This document shows positions 9,080-17,354 of a DNA stretch of 33,061 bases, one piece after another. Made by a program: the position numbers and the translations under genes. Numbering within the stretch: the stretch's first letter is position 1; the number at the start of each line of letters is the position of its first letter. The notes under the pieces are model-generated. The model made no database searches and was not told the origin of the DNA. It saw only the letters and a list, made by a program, of their open reading frames with translations. The DNA is taken from positions 1-33,061 of the forward strand of contig NZ_AAEW02000025.1 in NCBI RefSeq assembly GCF_000167355.1, read 5' to 3'. The DNA comes from Desulfuromonas acetoxidans DSM 684 (GTDB taxonomy: Bacteria > Desulfobacterota > Desulfuromonadia > Desulfuromonadales > Desulfuromonadaceae).

Positions 9080-11295
9080 AACAAAAAAGCCAAAAAAGAA
9101 TAATTTTTGGCATTTTCTTGGGATGTTATTGCCTGCTATGTGGAGCTTTACTGGCGTGGATTGTTGAGCTGACCCCCCAACAACCACCACAGATTGAAGA
9201 GATTGTCTTATCCCCCTCCGGTAAAAGCCTTGAAATCACAGGGGAAAACCTCCACCAATCTCTTGATGCCATCATTACTCCTAAAAATTTCAACGAAACC
9301 TCTTTGGTGGCCAAACGATTCACCTGGGGAGATGTTTTTGACATACAGATTCATAAAGGAATTGCTTGGGCTGCTAACCATAAAAAAGGGATCATCGCAT
9401 ACAATATCGACACCCCGTCCAAACCATATGCCATAAGTTCACTGGAGCTGCCAAGAAATGCTCGGGTCTGGCGAATCACAATCACAGACCATTACCTGAT
9501 CACAAGCTCCACCAGAAGTGGTTTATATATTATCGACATTGCCAACCCTGAAGCTCCTGAATTAATTTCCAGCCTGCAAATTCCCGGAATAACAAATCAA
9601 ATCCTTGTTAAAGACAATCTAGCCTTTGTTGCAGCAGGGAACTCTGGCCTGCAAGTAATTGATATAAAAGATAAAAAAAACCCACGAATCATCTCTTCAC
9701 TCCCTTTGGATGCATATGTTTTTACCGTTTGCGGCAACGGAAATTTAATTTTTCTTAGCGGTGGAAGAATTTCCAACTCAAAAGATATCGGCATTACCCA
9801 TTGCATTGACATCGCCAATCCGGAAAATCCGGTAGAAATAAAGAAATTCTGTCATCACGGCAGGGTTTGGGACTCTTTAATTTTCAACAAAACTCTTTAT
9901 TGCGGAACAGCGAGTGGAGTCACAAAGATAATTCTGGAAAACCTTGATCAAAAACCAGAAAAAGTGACACAGGACATTTATATTTCACGTTTACATGCAC
10001 ACAAAAACAAGCTCTTTGTTGTGAGTCGCGACCAAAAAATCTATCAATATATCATTGGCGATCAACTTATCTATCAAAATACATTTCACAGTCCTCGCAG
10101 GACATGTCGCGCTATCGCCATATTAAAAAATTATGCACTTATAGCGAGCAACTCCCAAGGCATTTCTGTTATTGACATTAACAAACCAAGCGATGAAAAA
10201 AAACCGATTTTATCAACCAATAGTAGTTTGACTCAGAAAAAATTCTTTTTTAGGTACAAAAACTATATTGGCATAATTGGAAACAAGAGAATTACAATTG
10301 CCTACAGACAAGAAAAAAATAACAGTTACTCCATAATAGAGAAGATAAAATTCGATCAGACAATAAGTTCAACAGCACAAAATGAAAATATTATTTATAT
10401 ATCAGTCAACAATAAAGGTATATACGCTATAAATCTTGATAAAGACAATAACTTTATAGATGAAAATTTCCTTTCATGTAAAAGAAGCATTAAATCGATG
10501 ACGGTTTATGACAATAAACTTTATATTTGCCTCCATAAAGGCAACGCAATCGTTGCCGACATCTCAAACACACAACCAGTGTTAATAAATGACAATAAGC
10601 TTACTCTCGCAGCAGACTTCATTACATTTGGTAACAACAAAGCTTTTGTCAAATTACGAGGGTCAAACCTGAAAAAATTCGCGGGAATTTATGTTTACGA
10701 TTTATCCAACAACAAATTGAGTCTCGCCAGCCAAATCAACTCGGATCAGGCTTTGAACCAAACGAACGCTAGCAATGGAATATTTTTGAAGGGCAACACA
10801 TTATTGATGTGTGGATCTAGAGGAGTTGTAACAATAGATATATCAGACCTAGAACACCCTGAATTTCTTGATTCTGTCGAGTTCACAGAATCATGTGAAT
10901 CGGCACAGGTCGTTGAGGATATTGTTTATATCAATCACACGCAAGGCGGATTGTCTTTTGTGGATATCAAACACCCTAGAAGAATCAAAAAATTGGGACA
11001 CCTTGACTCTCCCGACAGGGCATGGGTTCTAGATGACCAGCTTTTTATGTTTGATAAAGCAGGAGATATGACGGTAACCTCTGTGCCCTTCAAACTTATC
11101 AAAAGCAACACACAGCAAACCCGATGCACTTTTGAACTACCTAAAAACTTCACAACAGGCCAATATGACGTGTTTTTTTCTGATAAAAAAGGATATATCA
11201 GAGTGGACGATGCGTTGTCATTCTCTGTGGAAAAAGGCTGGAAAATAAATTCCATAGACGTGAAGAAAGCCTACGAATTTCCAAACTCCATTTAG
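9076..11295 (+). CDS. Membrane-anchored LVIVD-repeat beta-propeller protein
   Basis: 739 residues. Residues about 9-30 form one hydrophobic segment after KKSQKR, a signal anchor with no convincing lipobox, so the rest is likely periplasmic. Residues 36-70 (LEITGENL) resemble an IPT/TIG-type start. From about 85 to 680 there are repeats of the form (Y/V)I(I/V)DI..P..P..ISS, the LVIVD repeat that folds as a beta-propeller. The C-terminal 60 residues look like a small beta domain (CTFELPKNFTTGQYDVFF). The start overlaps the hybrid kinase stop by four bases, which suggests a shared signalling role such as ligand or partner binding. Base composition is clearly AT-richer than its neighbours: 19 G/C in 60 at 10321-10380 against 35 in 60 at 7621-7680. 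No enzymatic motif is seen. Confidence 0.85.
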   Translation: MKQKSQKRIIFGIFLGCYCLLCGALLAWIVELTPQQPPQIEEIVLSPSGKSLEITGENLHQSLDAIITPKNFNETSLVAKRFTWGDVFDIQIHKGIAWAANHKKGIIAYNIDTPSKPYAISSLELPRNARVWRITITDHYLITSSTRSGLYIIDIANPEAPELISSLQIPGITNQILVKDNLAFVAAGNSGLQVIDIKDKKNPRIISSLPLDAYVFTVCGNGNLIFLSGGRISNSKDIGITHCIDIANPENPVEIKKFCHHGRVWDSLIFNKTLYCGTASGVTKIILENLDQKPEKVTQDIYISRLHAHKNKLFVVSRDQKIYQYIIGDQLIYQNTFHSPRRTCRAIAILKNYALIASNSQGISVIDINKPSDEKKPILSTNSSLTQKKFFFRYKNYIGIIGNKRITIAYRQEKNNSYSIIEKIKFDQTISSTAQNENIIYISVNNKGIYAINLDKDNNFIDENFLSCKRSIKSMTVYDNKLYICLHKGNAIVADISNTQPVLINDNKLTLAADFITFGNNKAFVKLRGSNLKKFAGIYVYDLSNNKLSLASQINSDQALNQTNASNGIFLKGNTLLMCGSRGVVTIDISDLEHPEFLDSVEFTESCESAQVVEDIVYINHTQGGLSFVDIKHPRRIKKLGHLDSPDRAWVLDDQLFMFDKAGDMTVTSVPFKLIKSNTQQTRCTFELPKNFTTGQYDVFFSDKKGYIRVDDALSFSVEKGWKINSIDVKKAYEFPNSI

Positions 11296-13708
11296 AACTC
11301 GTAAGTCAGCCCCACCCACAACTGGCGTCCCAGCTCATACTCGCCGGAATTCCCAGTATAAACTTTTCGATTAAAGACATTGTAGACATCGAATGTTGCG
11401 GTCAACAACTGCGTGTCGGAGAAACTATAGGTCCATTCGAGTTTCCAGTCGAAAATCGTTGAGCTTGAGAAGTCACGCATCTCGTAACTATCAACACGGG
11501 TTCCATCCTCAAGTTCATGATTTTCGCCACTATCGACAATCCCTTCATAACCACTGCGATAACGTGTCACATTGGTAAAGGTAAACCATGGTCCAGCTCG
11601 ATCTGATAAATCAGATTGGCGCTCCATTCCCGGTTGTAATCAGCCCGAGGCAGATCAAGGCGATAGACAAGATGATCTTCATACCAGACCATATCTTCGA
11701 AATCTTCGATTTCGAGCCAATCATCATAATCTTCATTGCTGTTTTCACTGTCCTGCCAGGTGCCATCAATGAGCAATGATTGATGTTCCCACTCACGCGA
11801 CCAGCTCATGGTCACTTCTTTATGACGGCTTTCCCCAAGATTTGTCCACTCAGTGTAGGTATAGCCATATTCGTCTTTGGCCAAAACCTGTTTTGTCAGC
11901 TGATCCTCACCATTGCGATCGATATAACTCAAGGTCAAACGGCCCCCAAAGAGATCCTGCTCAAGACCAATACTCCACTCATCAACATAAGGCGTATTGA
12001 GATTTGTCAAACGAGTCGTGGAAAAAGATGTACGCGTTATCTGCTCCCACTCCGTCAACGTGCCGTCATCATCAATGGTGCGCGTCTCTCGTTGCAACTG
12101 AGCTTTCTCTTCATTGAGGGCATAGGCCAGAAAGGTTTTCCCATAATAACGACTGGCACCAATACTGAAGATGGTTGCCCCATCAGCAAAAACATCGTAA
12201 AACACCGCGCCACGACCAGCGTAGTCCGTATTTTTCATCAGGTCGTTGTAGCTGACATGAAGTCCCGGACGAAATGCCAAACGCCACCAGCTCAAAGTAT
12301 CTTCAAGGTAAAGATCAACGGAGCTGATTTCAGCATCAGCACTGTCTTCCGGATAAACAACCTTACTGTAGGCGTACTGTTCACCTTCAATACAAAACGA
12401 ATCATCCCCATCACACATGACAAGATCACTGGTTTTCCATGCACTGTTGGTTGCATAACCTCGTTGATAATCCGCTTTAACCCGTTCAAACGTTATGCCG
12501 CTGATCCATTCATGTTTCAGCCCCCATAAGGTGAATGGCGTCCAGGTTGCATGGCTTGCAAGATGCAAGTTGTCTTCTTCGATTTCAATATCACCAAAAC
12601 CGCCTTCACGGCTAAATCGCCCCCCCCAATCTGCAGAAGGTGTTACCTGATAGTTAAAATAATCATCCGGGGCACTACGATTGTTATCACTGGTCGCATA
12701 TCCGGCCAACCACTCGACTTTGGCCAAGGAAAAATTTTGTTCAAAACTGGACGTTAACGACCAACCGCCACCGTCGATGCTGTAATCACTGTTTTTAACA
12801 TCATCATGAAAATAACGCCCCTCATAGGGCGTGGACATGAACGTAATACGTAACGTAGTATCGTCATGAGGTTTATACACGTATTTGGCAAAGTAATTTT
12901 CCAAGGCACGATACTGATTGTGTTTATCATCGAACGTTTTTAAAGGAATTTGCGAATAGCTTTTAGAATAGGCGAGCAGAACTCCCATGGTCTCCGTAAG
13001 AGGCACATCGACACTGGTATTGCCATAATACTTTCTAAATTCCGGTTGCATGTCAGCTTCTTTTGAGGAGTAAAAATCCTCGCGATACTCCCGATCAACG
13101 TGAAAACTAGTCCATTCAGAACGTGTTGAGCGTAAAGAGATTTCGCCACCAAAGGTCTCCTCGGGATCACGGGTTTCAACATCAACCACACCACCGGTAA
13201 ACCCACTGTAACGTGCGGAAATATTACTGCGGTATACAGTAATAGTGTCAACAAGTGACGAATCAAGAAAGAGCTGTTGAGAATGGCCCGGAACATCTGT
13301 AGAACTGGCCGGATTGTCTGAGGTGGGATCAATCAGGCTATTGTTGCCAAAGCCGTCAATCAAAAAGCTGTTATCGTAAACACGCCCACCGGAAATAGAA
13401 ATTTCAGCAGGGAGGATTTCGCCACCGGTCAAAGAGGAATTATCGGTTTCACTGAATTGAATGCCGGGAAGGACTTTGAGCAAGTCCGTTATGGCACCAT
13501 CGCCTTGCGGCAGCGACTGAAGTGTTTGCTTTGAAAGAACGGACTGGCCCGGAGTGGTCACAGCAGAGGTATCAATAACGGTGATATCCGGTAAGGTTTC
13601 CGGGTCAGATTCGGTTTGCGCTCCGGCAGCGGTTACCGACACCAGCAAGAACAGGACACACAGCCCCCAAAATACAGAATGGCGCACAGCGAACTTCCCC
13701 TCTCCCAT
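11292..13708 (-). CDS. TonB-dependent outer-membrane receptor, frame broken near 11594
   Basis: The upstream frame gives a signal peptide (VFWGLCVLFLLVSVTAAGAQ), a TonB-box-like start (LPDITVID), a plug domain (SISGGRVYDNSFLIDGFGNN) and most of a barrel, then stops at 11567. The last 100 or so residues continue in another frame down to 11292 and end in VGLTYEF, with the terminal Phe expected of a barrel. The two parts join at IYQIEL / GPWFTFTN. Restoring one G in the GG at 11593-11594 (minus strand) gives IYQIELGPWFTF and one frame. I chose ATG 13708 because the signal peptide begins there and GGGGAAG lies upstream; the frame is open to 13813. The substrate is unknown. The stop overlaps that of the propeller gene, which runs toward it. 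Confidence 0.85.
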
Positions 13709-14085
13709 AAAAACGTCTTCCCCAAGCTGCAGAAAAAAAACAACTTGTTCGTGAAGTTTGACCCGGCTAAAACACGATGACAGCAGTGCGGTGGCAGGCG
13801 CACAATTGAGCATGTCATAGTGAACAATAGAAAAATCATCCCTAAGGAGTCGGTTTCACCGAGAACCACGGGTTCAAATGTGAAACACTTTGTTACATTA
13901 GCATGTTGCGTCTTCATTTAAAACAGGTCAAATCGTCAATAAACGACGATATTCCAAACAATTAGACAATTCACAGACACAAAAACTGCTTGCAAATTTG
14001 CTTTTTTCAGGGCATTGTTGAGCAGCTATTTTCCGATTTAGTCAATAATTTCATCAACAAGCAGAAATCCCTTGGAAAGGTAGAT
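13709..14085 (-). promoter_or_regulatory. Divergent intergenic region with an inverted repeat in the receptor leader
   Basis: 377 bases between the TonB receptor and the carbonic anhydrase, which must hold promoters for both. On the receptor side there is a GTTTCAC/GTGAAAC repeat (13853-13886) that competes with a perfect TCGGT-GAA-ACCGA hairpin (13850-13862). Part of it is loosely like a cobalamin-aptamer core (CGGTGAAACCG), but the other conserved boxes are absent, so I do not call a riboswitch. On the plus strand the region before 14086 is AT-rich, with no clear promoter. Confidence 0.3.
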
Positions 14086-14736
14086 ATGAAGGATCTGACG
14101 TCTCTGGTCAGCGGATTTCGCCGCTTCCAGGAAAATTTCTTCAGTGAAGATACCCGATTATTTGATCAGCTTAAAAAAGCCCAGCATCCGAAAATTCTCG
14201 CCATTGCCTGTTGTGACTCGCGAGTCGACCCTTCCCTGCTGACCGATTGCGACCCCGGTGATCTGTTTGTGATCCGCAATGTTGCCAACCTGGTGCCGCC
14301 TTACCAACCTGATGCTCACTACCATGGTGTCTCGGCGGCCGTTGAATATGCGGTGTGCTTTCTCAATGTCGAATACATTCTGGTCATGGGGCATTCTCAA
14401 TGCGGCGGCATCCAGAGTCTGATGGAGAAAACCGGCGGCTGCGAAGATGGCAACAACGAATTTATCGACAAATGGGTCAGCCTTGCCCAACCGGCAAAAG
14501 AGACAGTTCTCAAAGAACTGGGAGACAAACCCAAAGAGATTCAGACACGTGCCTGTGAACAGGCTTCGATCCTGTTGTCGCTGGAAAACCTTCTGACCTT
14601 CCCGCAAATTCTCAAACGCGTTGAAGCAGGAACCCTTTCGTTGCAGGCATGGTATGTCGATATCCAGACCGGTGCGCTGCTCAGCTATAATCCGAAAAGT
14701 GGTGAATTTGAGGTTCTGGTGAACCATCCAGAATAA
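14086..14736 (+). CDS. Beta-class carbonic anhydrase
   Basis: 216 residues; converts CO2 and water to bicarbonate in the cytosol, probably supplying bicarbonate for carboxylation and pH balance. Zinc ligands of the beta class are visible: Cys42 and the Asp44-Arg46 dyad in CCDSR, then His103 and Cys106 in GHSQCGG. The length fits the family (about 200-220). The frame is open from 13990, but ATG 14086 has GGAAAGG five bases upstream and gives the usual N-terminus (MKDLTSLVSGFRRF). It stands alone, with a terminator directly after it. Confidence 0.95.
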   Translation: MKDLTSLVSGFRRFQENFFSEDTRLFDQLKKAQHPKILAIACCDSRVDPSLLTDCDPGDLFVIRNVANLVPPYQPDAHYHGVSAAVEYAVCFLNVEYILVMGHSQCGGIQSLMEKTGGCEDGNNEFIDKWVSLAQPAKETVLKELGDKPKEIQTRACEQASILLSLENLLTFPQILKRVEAGTLSLQAWYVDIQTGALLSYNPKSGEFEVLVNHPE

Positions 14737-14756
14737 AAAGACGCAAAAATTCGCAT

Positions 14757-14796
14757 AAAAAAAAGCCGCCTCGTCACGAAGCGGCTTTTTTTATTT
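14757..14796. terminator. Bidirectional terminator between carbonic anhydrase and btuB-like gene
   Basis: AAAAGCCGC (14761-14769) pairs with GCGGCTTTT (14781-14789), extended by TCG/CGA inside after one mismatch. T runs follow on the plus strand and A runs precede it, so it can end both convergent transcripts. Confidence 0.9.
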
Positions 14797-14815
14797 CTAT
14801 TGCGCTGCAAAATTC

Positions 14816-16771
14816 TTAAAATCGAACCTTGCCTCCAAGATAAAAGGATTGACCTGCAGTCGCGTAACTCCAGGCTTCTTCGTAGTGTTCATCAAACAAA
14901 TTATCGATTCGCGCATACAAGGTCAGGTTGTCATTGACATCGTAATCTGCGGCGAGATTGACCAATACATACGCATCAAGTGTTTCAACCGCGTTGCCAT
15001 TTTCATCAAGAGCACTGCTAATCGCTTCACGCTCATCAACCCAATAACCATCCACGTTGCAACTGAAATCTCCAATTGCATACCGTATCCCGGCATGAAC
15101 CTTATGCAGGGGACGACGTGACATGCGGGCGCCATCCGGATCTTCGGTATCGTTGTACGTGTAATCGAGACGACAACTCAACGGTTTGTCAGCAAACAAA
15201 TGGAAAGCAACTTCCACACCTTCGGTTTCACTTTCACCATCTAGCTGAGCATATCCGCCAGGCCAAGCCATTCCAGGAATAACACGCGAAGAATCCCAAT
15301 CAATTCGGTCTTCAAAGATCGTGCGAAACCAAGTCACACTGGCGACAACCTGATCTCCGAACAGGTTTTGATCCACGCCAAGTTCCCAAGAACGGCTTTT
15401 TTCCGGATCAAGATCTTCATCACCATAGGCAGAGTAGAGTTCATACAAAGAAGGCGTTCTGAAACCGGTGGCATAGCTGCCGCGCACCGTGGTACCGGTT
15501 GCTTCAATCTGATAGGCAGGAGCAATACGCCAGGTGCTTTTGCCGCCAAAGCGATCGTGGTCATCATAACGAAGCCCGGCAATGAGATCGAGACCACCCA
15601 TGGTAAATTGATCCTGAAGCCAGACACTGAGGGTTTCGGCATCTTCTTCGTCAGCAGAAGAACTTTCAGAGCTTTCGCTTAAATAGCCGATGCCGGCCGT
15701 AAGGCGATTGGACGGAACCACCTGCCAGGTTGCCTGCCAACTCCACTCATCGGTCTTGCCGAGATAGTCGTAGGAATCGTTATCGTCATTATCATAGGCA
15801 TCACGCTCCTGACGACTGAACTTGTAATCGACATCCGAGATCACCTGACCATCAAACAACAGGGCATGAAGGTTGAGGCGGGTAAACAGACGTCGGGTTT
15901 CCAGAGAATTCTCTTTTTTTCCATCAGGAGCGGCGACATACGACCAAAGCATAGGGTCATAATCAAAGCGGTCACCAGCATAGCCGCTACCCCAGTCATC
16001 CAGATCCATTTCAGCATCGGCATAGCGAATCACACCGGTAAGAGTGGCTGCAGCACACAACGGTGCATCAAACTTGCCACTGAAGGTCGTATTCTCCCAT
16101 TCATCGTCTTCCGAGGTGTTTCCGGCATGGGGGATGTCGTTATTGTCGGCGTTGGCTATGGAATAACCTTGGCTGGTCAAACGTGAAACCGCCAAAGAGA
16201 AATCACTGTTGCCGAGTGAGCCATTCAGACCACCGGAAAACTTTTTGGTGTTGTACGTTCCCGCCTCGACACCGGCATAACCGTGGACACCTTGTGAACC
16301 GGATCGGGTGATGATGTTAATCACGCCTGCCGTGGCATTACTGCCGTAAAGAACACTCATCGGCCCTTTAACAATCTCAATGCGCTCGACATTATCTAAC
16401 AGGATATTGGAAAAATCAGCGCCGCGGTTCACATCTGTCGGGTCATTAGCGGCAATGCCATCAATCAACAGCAGGGTGTTTTTGGAATCAGCCCCACGGA
16501 TAAACACCTTGCTCGGCGCACCCATGCCGCCGTTGTTGGATAATTGCAAACCGGGAACGGTCTGCAAAACTTCGGTGACCGTTGTCAGATGACGCGCTTC
16601 AATATCCTTAGCAGTAATCACTTCAACCGAAGTGCCGCCCACCATCTGCAAATTGCCGGTGGTGCGGGTTGCAGTGACAACAACATCATTCAACGACTGC
16701 GTCGTCGGCTCCGCCCAGCCCAGTTGTGCCCACAGAGCGAGCATTACGCCCAGCACAAGCCTCTTCTTCAT
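14816..16771 (-). CDS. btuB: BtuB-type TonB-dependent receptor (vitamin B12 uptake)
   Basis: 651 residues. Signal peptide MKKRLVLGVMLALWAQLGWA, TonB box DVVVTATR at about 29-36, plug domain about 40-160 (KVFIRGADSKNTLLLIDGI, RIEIVKGPMSVLYGSNATAGVINI), then a 22-strand-type barrel ending in GGKVRF with the terminal Phe. The plug wording is close to BtuB. Function is supported independently by the cobalamin riboswitch directly upstream. A GGAGG site lies seven bases before ATG 16771. Transport genes for the inner membrane (btuCDF) are not adjacent within the window. It probably takes up cobalamin or another corrinoid. Confidence 0.93.
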   Translation of the reverse strand: MKKRLVLGVMLALWAQLGWAEPTTQSLNDVVVTATRTTGNLQMVGGTSVEVITAKDIEARHLTTVTEVLQTVPGLQLSNNGGMGAPSKVFIRGADSKNTLLLIDGIAANDPTDVNRGADFSNILLDNVERIEIVKGPMSVLYGSNATAGVINIITRSGSQGVHGYAGVEAGTYNTKKFSGGLNGSLGNSDFSLAVSRLTSQGYSIANADNNDIPHAGNTSEDDEWENTTFSGKFDAPLCAAATLTGVIRYADAEMDLDDWGSGYAGDRFDYDPMLWSYVAAPDGKKENSLETRRLFTRLNLHALLFDGQVISDVDYKFSRQERDAYDNDDNDSYDYLGKTDEWSWQATWQVVPSNRLTAGIGYLSESSESSSADEEDAETLSVWLQDQFTMGGLDLIAGLRYDDHDRFGGKSTWRIAPAYQIEATGTTVRGSYATGFRTPSLYELYSAYGDEDLDPEKSRSWELGVDQNLFGDQVVASVTWFRTIFEDRIDWDSSRVIPGMAWPGGYAQLDGESETEGVEVAFHLFADKPLSCRLDYTYNDTEDPDGARMSRRPLHKVHAGIRYAIGDFSCNVDGYWVDEREAISSALDENGNAVETLDAYVLVNLAADYDVNDNLTLYARIDNLFDEHYEEAWSYATAGQSFYLGGKVRF

Positions 16772-16803
16772 ACAAGCCTCCTACAGGTTTGTGTCCGGAG
16801 CGC

Positions 16804-16842
16804 AAAAAACCCCGAACCGATACAAAACATCGATCCGGGGTT
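16804..16842 (-). terminator. Riboswitch-controlled terminator ahead of btuB
   Basis: On the minus strand AACCCCG pairs with CGGGGTT, with a partly paired inner stem, and is followed by a run of six or more T. It lies between the cobalamin aptamer and the btuB ribosome site, so the riboswitch most likely acts by premature termination when cobalamin is bound. Confidence 0.85.
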
Positions 16843-16873
16843 ATCCCATATCTCCCGTGATACTTTATTGCTT

Positions 16874-16894
16874 CAACTTTCGCCACGAAAGTTG
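16874..16894 (-). promoter_or_regulatory. Perfect hairpin between aptamer and terminator
   Basis: CAACTTTCG and CGAAAGTTG form nine perfect pairs around a three-base loop. It sits in the expression platform of the btuB riboswitch. It may be part of the antiterminator switch or a pausing element; the sequence does not decide which. Confidence 0.45.
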
Positions 16895-16904
16895 CAACCA
16901 TTGC

Positions 16905-17063
16905 GTTTCAGGCAGGTCTTCTGGCTTCCAGATCTTCCGTCTCAACACGCCTTCCCGACTCTAAGTCAGTGGCCAAATGTGTTGATCGTCCCTGGTTACA
17001 GCGGCGGGCCCACTCCCGAATTTCACGGAATTCCCTATTGTGCTTGCAACAAGCACCTGAAAC
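16905..17063 (-). ncRNA. Cobalamin riboswitch
   Basis: On the minus strand the aptamer is closed by a perfect eight-base P1 (GTTTCAGG at 17063-17056 with CCTGAAAC at 16912-16905). Conserved blocks follow in the right order: AGGGAATTCCGTGAAATTC, GGGAGTGGGCCCGCCGCTGT, GAGTCGGGAAG and GCCAGAAGACCTGCC. These are the class-I-type B12 aptamer boxes. It precedes a terminator hairpin and the btuB-like receptor, the classical arrangement for repression by adenosyl- or other cobalamins. Confidence 0.96.
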
Positions 17064-17186
17064 TTTCAGCGCAGACACCTTAAGAACACCGCCACCCCCT
17101 GTCAAGGCCAAAGTAACGCCAATCACAAAAGGTTCTGAACAACCAAAAATATTGACAGTCTAAGATGAACAACCACCCATAAATTC

Positions 17187-17310
17187 ATTAGAAAATGTGG
17201 TTAAATTTTAAGTTGTCTTCTCCTTAGATATTCGCTAGCCTAATAAGATGTTGCTTTGGGTTCACCAAAGCTTTTACCCCGTGATGCCCCTCCTTCACGG
17301 GTTTTTTTTT
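17187..17310 (+). ncRNA. Candidate small RNA ending in a C-rich terminator loop
   Basis: No plus-strand gene lies upstream for more than 2 kb, yet a strong plus-strand terminator ends at 17310. A TTGACA box is at 17152-17157; the -10 is poor (CATAAA at 17178, spacing 20). A second hairpin, CTTTGG-GTTCA-CCAAAG (17254-17270), comes just before the terminator. The terminator loop (TGCCCCTCCT) is complementary to Shine-Dalgarno sequences, as in some known small RNAs. The 5' end is a guess. A 36-codon frame from ATG 17239 crosses the terminator and has no ribosome site, so I do not call it. Confidence 0.35.
17278..17310 (+). terminator. Strong orphan plus-strand terminator
   Basis: CCCGTGA (17278-17284) pairs with TCACGGG (17295-17301) and is followed by nine T. 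The left flank has no A run, so it cannot serve the minus-strand pyrophosphatase gene that ends at 17355. Confidence 0.8.
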
Positions 17311-17354
17311 GACGCACACAAACACCTTCACGAGTCTCTGCCTGCCCCAAACAG

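Noticed and set aside
11780-12529. 249-residue plus-strand frame inside the TonB receptor
   Set aside because: It lies wholly within the receptor coding sequence and resembles no family.
17239-17349. 36-codon frame from ATG 17239
   Set aside because: It reads through a strong terminator and its nine T, and it lacks a ribosome site.
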